Below are positions 54,301 through 60,300 of a stretch of 64,000 nt of DNA, in pieces (position 1 is the first letter of the stretch; the number at the start of each line of letters is the position of its first letter). The stretch is from assembly GCA_950022655.1 (NCBI GenBank), contig OX465579.1, forward strand, positions 14,173,088-14,237,087, written 5' to 3'. The notes under the pieces are model-generated. The model ran no database searches. It was not told where the DNA came from and worked only from the letters and a program-made list of their open reading frames with translations. Source of the DNA: Alentia gelatinosa (taxonomy: Eukaryota; Annelida; Polychaeta; Phyllodocida; Polynoidae). The position numbers and the translations under genes were made by a program.

Positions 54301-57300
54301 TGGCCAGTAAAAACGAGGCTAAGTGCTAAAGCTATAGGGGTTTGAGGCTAGACTTTCGTTTTTGGTCTCGTTTGTTACTTTTGAAGTGAAGTTTATAACT
54401 ATCGTCTCTGAATAACTTTGTTTCAAAACTACGATGACAGTTGTTAAGTTTATTAAAAATTGGATTTAAAAGATTGGAGAATGAGACATATAATCTCGAA
54501 CCTACATAGTCTAAGTACTGAGCGCCTATACCCGGAAATAGTATTTTGTGACCGGCTATCTGTGGTTGGAGCGGGTTCACTTTGGCTCCCTATACGGTTT
54601 CTGAGTGTTATTCAAGAACAAGCAATTTACCAACAGGAAACTAGTTATCTACCTTTTTTCTATTGTTTCCCCCTTTTTTTTGTCGAAAGATCACATCATT
54701 CCCATTCCTATATAGATGTATAAGTACAGCTATATGAATATGTATAGCTAGTCTTCAGAAAAAAATCGTTTATAGATGACTTCGTTTAAAATGTAACATC
54801 CTTAACGCATTGGATTGAAAACAGGTGATAAAATATGAAATAAAACTTGAAAGATGAGATGCCGCACAAAACCAGACACGCTCCAAGTTCAATTAGAAAT
54901 GTTTTTTTAATGATAAATGGATGTAGATAGAGGTATGTAGACGTTAGGGCCCACCAACCAAAAGTCAGGACGTTAGGTCCCACTCATTGCGACGTTAGGG
55001 CCAATCTAAAGCCAATCTTTTAAAATAAAAAAGTAAAATATGAAAACATATTTAAACCGTGTCATTTCCGTAATGCCACACAGAAAGTGCAACACATGTA
55101 TTTCTAAAGGAATACTGTATAGAGCCAGATGATGATAGATGAAAGACATTTTAATTCTATACTCATTTGGCATTAACCAATTATACAAAATTAGGTGGGC
55201 ACTAACGTCCATTTTCTGCTATTTCCCCCTCCCGACTGGGGGTTTCTCACCACAGGGCCCCGTTGCTCCACTTTTTGTGGTATCACTAGCTATAATCGGA
55301 TCGCAATTTTATTTTTACGATTACTTTAACTGAAAAACTGAAAAAGCGTTGCTCCCGTAATATCGGATCGTATCTCTATATTCCCGCGGTATCGCTATAT
55401 TTTACGATGCGATAGCAATACAACAATTCAGGGGCACATATTGAATGAGACAGGGGAAAATTAATTAGTTCTTTAATCGAATACAGATGGCATTACCGTT
55501 AAAACTGATCTGACACCTGGTGGTTTGGATCGCTATTTCCTATAGGTAAAAGAACAAGTGGCAGGGGTCGGTGGTGCCACCATGGATCGTTATTTGAAAT
55601 ATCAGACAAGGGTGGTTTTAACCTACAGCGATACGATCCGCAGTGCTGTGAAGGTCCGCGTAAAAAGTATCGCTAAAAGCCGTATTTTACGCAGCGATGC
55701 GCCTATGCGATTGCGACACGATCCGCAAAATTTCAGGAGCAACGTTTTGGCCCTCGGATCGCTATTCTGCGATCCGCAACTCTGTCGTAATCCTGGAGCA
55801 ACGGGGCCCAGGCTGGTCTCGTCGGCTGTGCCCTATCGTCCCGACGTCCTGCAATCGTTACAGACAATCAATGAGATAGATCATGAGTGTATCATTAAAA
55901 AGCTCGACTTTTTCACCAACTTAACTGGTCTTCATCGGGAGTGTCAAAATGTGAAAGAATTACGATTTCTTGATATTAGAATTTGCATTCTTATTAACGC
56001 CTTCATCATATATACATGGGCATCTTTTATTTATTTGTTTAGAGTCTACACATGCTTGATAACCGCTATTCTTTGCTGGTATACTTTTCTAGATTGGTCT
56101 AGCTGTGGGAGATATAGAATCCGTACAGAGGAATGCTCGGCTAAAAAGACTTGCAATGCAGGTAAACACAAATTCTTGAATGTCAATCCAAACAGTTGCT
56201 TTTATTTCTGATGAACATCAATAAATGGGTTCATGGTCGAGCCTTTACAGACAAATGCGGTTAGGTATCAAAACGCCCCCTGGTTTAACACTGGTGCTGC
56301 CATCTTGGGCCATGAAAATATAGCAGTTTCTCATAGACACCAATAGATAAACACTTACCTTTTCACATGGCCTTCCCATAGAAATTAGCATGGTGACATT
56401 GTATTTTTTTTAGCACTTACATTTTTTTGGCACTTACATTTTCAGATGGCCCTCCCATAGAAGTTAGCATGGTGACATGCCATTTTGTTTGCATTTTCTA
56501 TATGCTGATATATAGAACTTATATTATCCTGAGTTATTTGCAAATCTGAATAGAATTTAGAAAACACCCAACTACAGCATTTGTCTTTAACCCTTTAAGG
56601 ACGCATGATGCATGGAGGCATCACCGCACTAAAGACGCATGATGCCTGGAGGCATAACCGCACTAAAGATGCATGATACCTTGAGGCATCATTGTCCCAA
56701 TATTAACAAAAATGTTTTAACAAAGAAATAATAGAACAATATTCATGAAATTTTCAGAATATGTAGATATGACATTATATTTAGTATTTCTATTAAAAAG
56801 AAATAAAATATTTATGATTATGTATCATATTGCATGATTGCAAACTTGGATATCAGTTTTAACTATTATGTGCCCGTCTTCTAGCCAGACACACTGCCAC
56901 GAGCACCCGTCCTTATGGGAGTAGCTAGGCCCCAGGCAGCCGTCCTTAAAGGGTTAAACACTACATCGTCTGCATCATGAATAAAGATGGGTCTTTGCAC
57001 ACACCACCAAACTCACACAATCCATCAGGTGTCTCAGGTTACAATATCTACATAAATATGGGTCTATTTGTCAAAACCTGCATTTTACCAACATGAGGCC
57101 AGAAAGTGACCCAAAAATATAAACTTGACAAGAAGTCCTAATTTCCTATATTAATATTTACTACAGATATTTAGCTATCACAAGTAATTTATTCCAATAC
57201 CTTATGAGCAGATTGGATGATTTTATACAACTTTTAAGAGAACCATGCTTTATGTGTTACGTCCGATACCCCTATTGATGTGGACATTTTTGGAATTTTT

Positions 57301-60300
57301 TATTCTCTTGCATTCAATGGTCAAACTTTTATCAAAATTTAAAATAAGAAAGTTTCTTTGCAACATCCCAAAACCATATATGTTGATCTGTCAGAATTTT
57401 TGTCACGAGATCTTGAATTTTATTCAAGTCACAGAATTGCCAAACAATTGTTTGTGTTCTTATGTAACTCCTTTTGAATCCCCCCATTTATATGCATCTT
57501 GCATGACAAGGTCCCGATATTTGAACTTTAATATTTAAAGGGAACTTTTTAGATAACAGCTTTAACAGGTTACAGCCAAATGAGGCTCAGTAATACGTGT
57601 ATATCAGACAATTTGGCTTGAAAATTAAAACCTATGTTTTTCCCTGAAACTTGAATATGATGATCTCTAAGTGTTGTGGAGAACATATCTAACCTAAAAC
57701 ATATATTATACCATTAGTATTTTCTCTGCAAGTTTCAGGTTTATTGATTCATTATTTCTTGATAAAACAATCATATTGTAAATATTTTGAATGATGTCTC
57801 AAGGCGTTATTCGCCCTGGGAAATTGAATACAATGATCTCTAAGTATTGTGGAGCACATATCTATCTTAAAAATCGGGAGTCACCGTGATCGTCTATGAT
57901 TTAGAGATCAAACAGCATTCACCATGCTGGGCTATCATCTAGAGATCAATATCATGATATTTTTTTAATAGAATAGATAATTTAGAAAAGTTGCTTTTTA
58001 CATAGTAGGATCCATGTCATTTCCCTCAAACTTTCACAGATTATATTAGATGTATGGTACGACACATTTAAGTTTTAAAATTCATAGGTCACAGTCCTTG
58101 TTTTTGAAACAATTGAAGAAAACCATACCTTTCAGTACATTTCTTGTGTAAATCAAGCAAATGTTAAATGACCTATTGTACCAATTAAGATAAAACCCTA
58201 GATTTAGGTAAGTGACATGAGAATGAATCCCACGGAACTAATTTTGATTGATAATTGTCAATATTCAAAAATCGCCACAGTGAATATGCCTTTAACGCTT
58301 GCCAGGCAAGAACAATTAAAGGCAGTTTGTACATGACAGCCAAGAATGACCTAAGTCTATGGAGAAAAAATACCAGGGGTGAGATAATTTTGAAGGTAAA
58401 GCTCCTAGGCTCCGTAATCTCACATTTCGAAGACGAGTGAGATTACCGAGCCAACATACTGAGTGACATAAACAAAATCAGACATAAACCATTGGCGTCT
58501 AGATTCTATCCTACCCCGTTTCCACAATTTTTAATATTAAAAATTAGTAACATATACAACACTTTATGTCACACCTTAACATAAACGAATCCCGTGTTAA
58601 GTCCATGGCGTTTTTTAGTAGGCTATCATAAACCCGATTAGTATTCAACCCTCTGCTCTTTTCAGTTCATTTTTTTGTCTCCTGATAAACACTGATTTCT
58701 CATCATACATGCGGACATTGGTCGGTAGGCTGTTCCATAGAGATCCAGATTCAAACTGTACTGAGTTCATAAATTCTGATAATTGTATGTTACCATGGGT
58801 AACTGTTAAACATTGCTTCCTTGTGAGTAACTTTGTGTCCTTGCCTCAAGGTGGAGTTACACACTGACCTTGAGAGAAAACTGCCGCGACGAATATTGAA
58901 GCTTGTGGACAAAACGGAACTTAAAATATATACTGGTTGTAGTAATAACCCCTGCTCTTGGGTAAGTAAGAACTCCACATATGCTCGCTCGACCCCCCCC
59001 CCCCCCCTCCTTTAGATTTTAGTCCGTATACTTTGGTAAACTGAAAATTCTAGGTAAATAAATCATCAATGAATTTACAAATATAGTTATTAAGACACGA
59101 TGGCCAATTCTTGATATGAAAACCTTTATTAATAAACACCAACAAGTTTTGTTCAACTTGTCTGGTTTAAAGTTGATTTCAATCAACATAATACATTTTA
59201 TTGCAATTAATTACTGGCATCGAACTAATCCAACATGAGTTTGATGCGGTTATACTCCCCGAACACAGAGAGCATATCTCCCGAATGAAAGAAAAGATAG
59301 TCATCATAATTGGTATCGAAAACGTTATCATAGACTTCCACATGTTCCCAATGTAGACATAGAATGCACTGCGATACCTACCCGCATCTGTCTTTAATCA
59401 TGCGTTAGAGACTCGGCCATGCTGGTATTTACATTTGTGTCCGGTTCTGTGGTTTTATTCTTGTTGGGTGTTTCAGGTATTGTCGTGGATTTTCCGGACG
59501 GGAGAGACGGAACCGCCCGGGAAAGGACGACCGACAACCTTCTGCAATGAGTACAGCATCATTTACGACGAGCTGCAGCGCCAAAAGAAGCGGTACGTAT
59601 TCTCTGTTAGCTCAACCCTGGTTGTTTTTTTTTACTATAGGCTTAACATTAGGAACTCGTATCTAATGCCCATGAGATATTTAGGAAAAATATCTAATGG
59701 TGGATTATGTCACAAATGTTAGCCCATTAATCGATGGGAAGGGTGAGATAAATTCAGGAACCTATTCAAGTTAGGGTCAGAGCTCAATCCCATCTTGTTT
59801 GAATTGCTATGTAATTAATGCAGCTTCGCCTTGTGAATTACTACGTGATTCAAACTCGATAGGATATGAGATCAGACCCTAAACTTTCATAGGCTTCCTC
59901 TATATTATTTCACCCCGGTATTTTCTTCCATAGGCTTAAATAGGACATACGCTAGAGTGCCTTAAAATAATGTTTATTAACCATTATTCTTGAAATGTGA
60001 TGATCACTAACTAGATATCATGTTAATTGACGAAATAGATGAAATTGTCATGGGAAAAGATATTCAGATTAAGATACAATGGAGGAAATTATTCAGAAAT
60101 ACTCACCTCATTCTTCGAATTCGGTGAGTATTTCTGACCAAAATATCTCTGAACAGATTCCATTCAGACACACTAACCATGTCTTTCTAGATTCATTTAT
60201 AATTACTCACAATGTTAGGAACTCATACTCCACGGTCGTGAAAGTACACTGTACCCCAATACTCAATGGTCAATTAAGCAATCTATTTTATTAATCAACA

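Noticed and set aside
55558..56211. 217-codon open frame on + strand
   Set aside because: It begins inside a hAT-like MITE, ends in intron 20 and covers exon 20 in the wrong frame. The protein has no recognisable domain.
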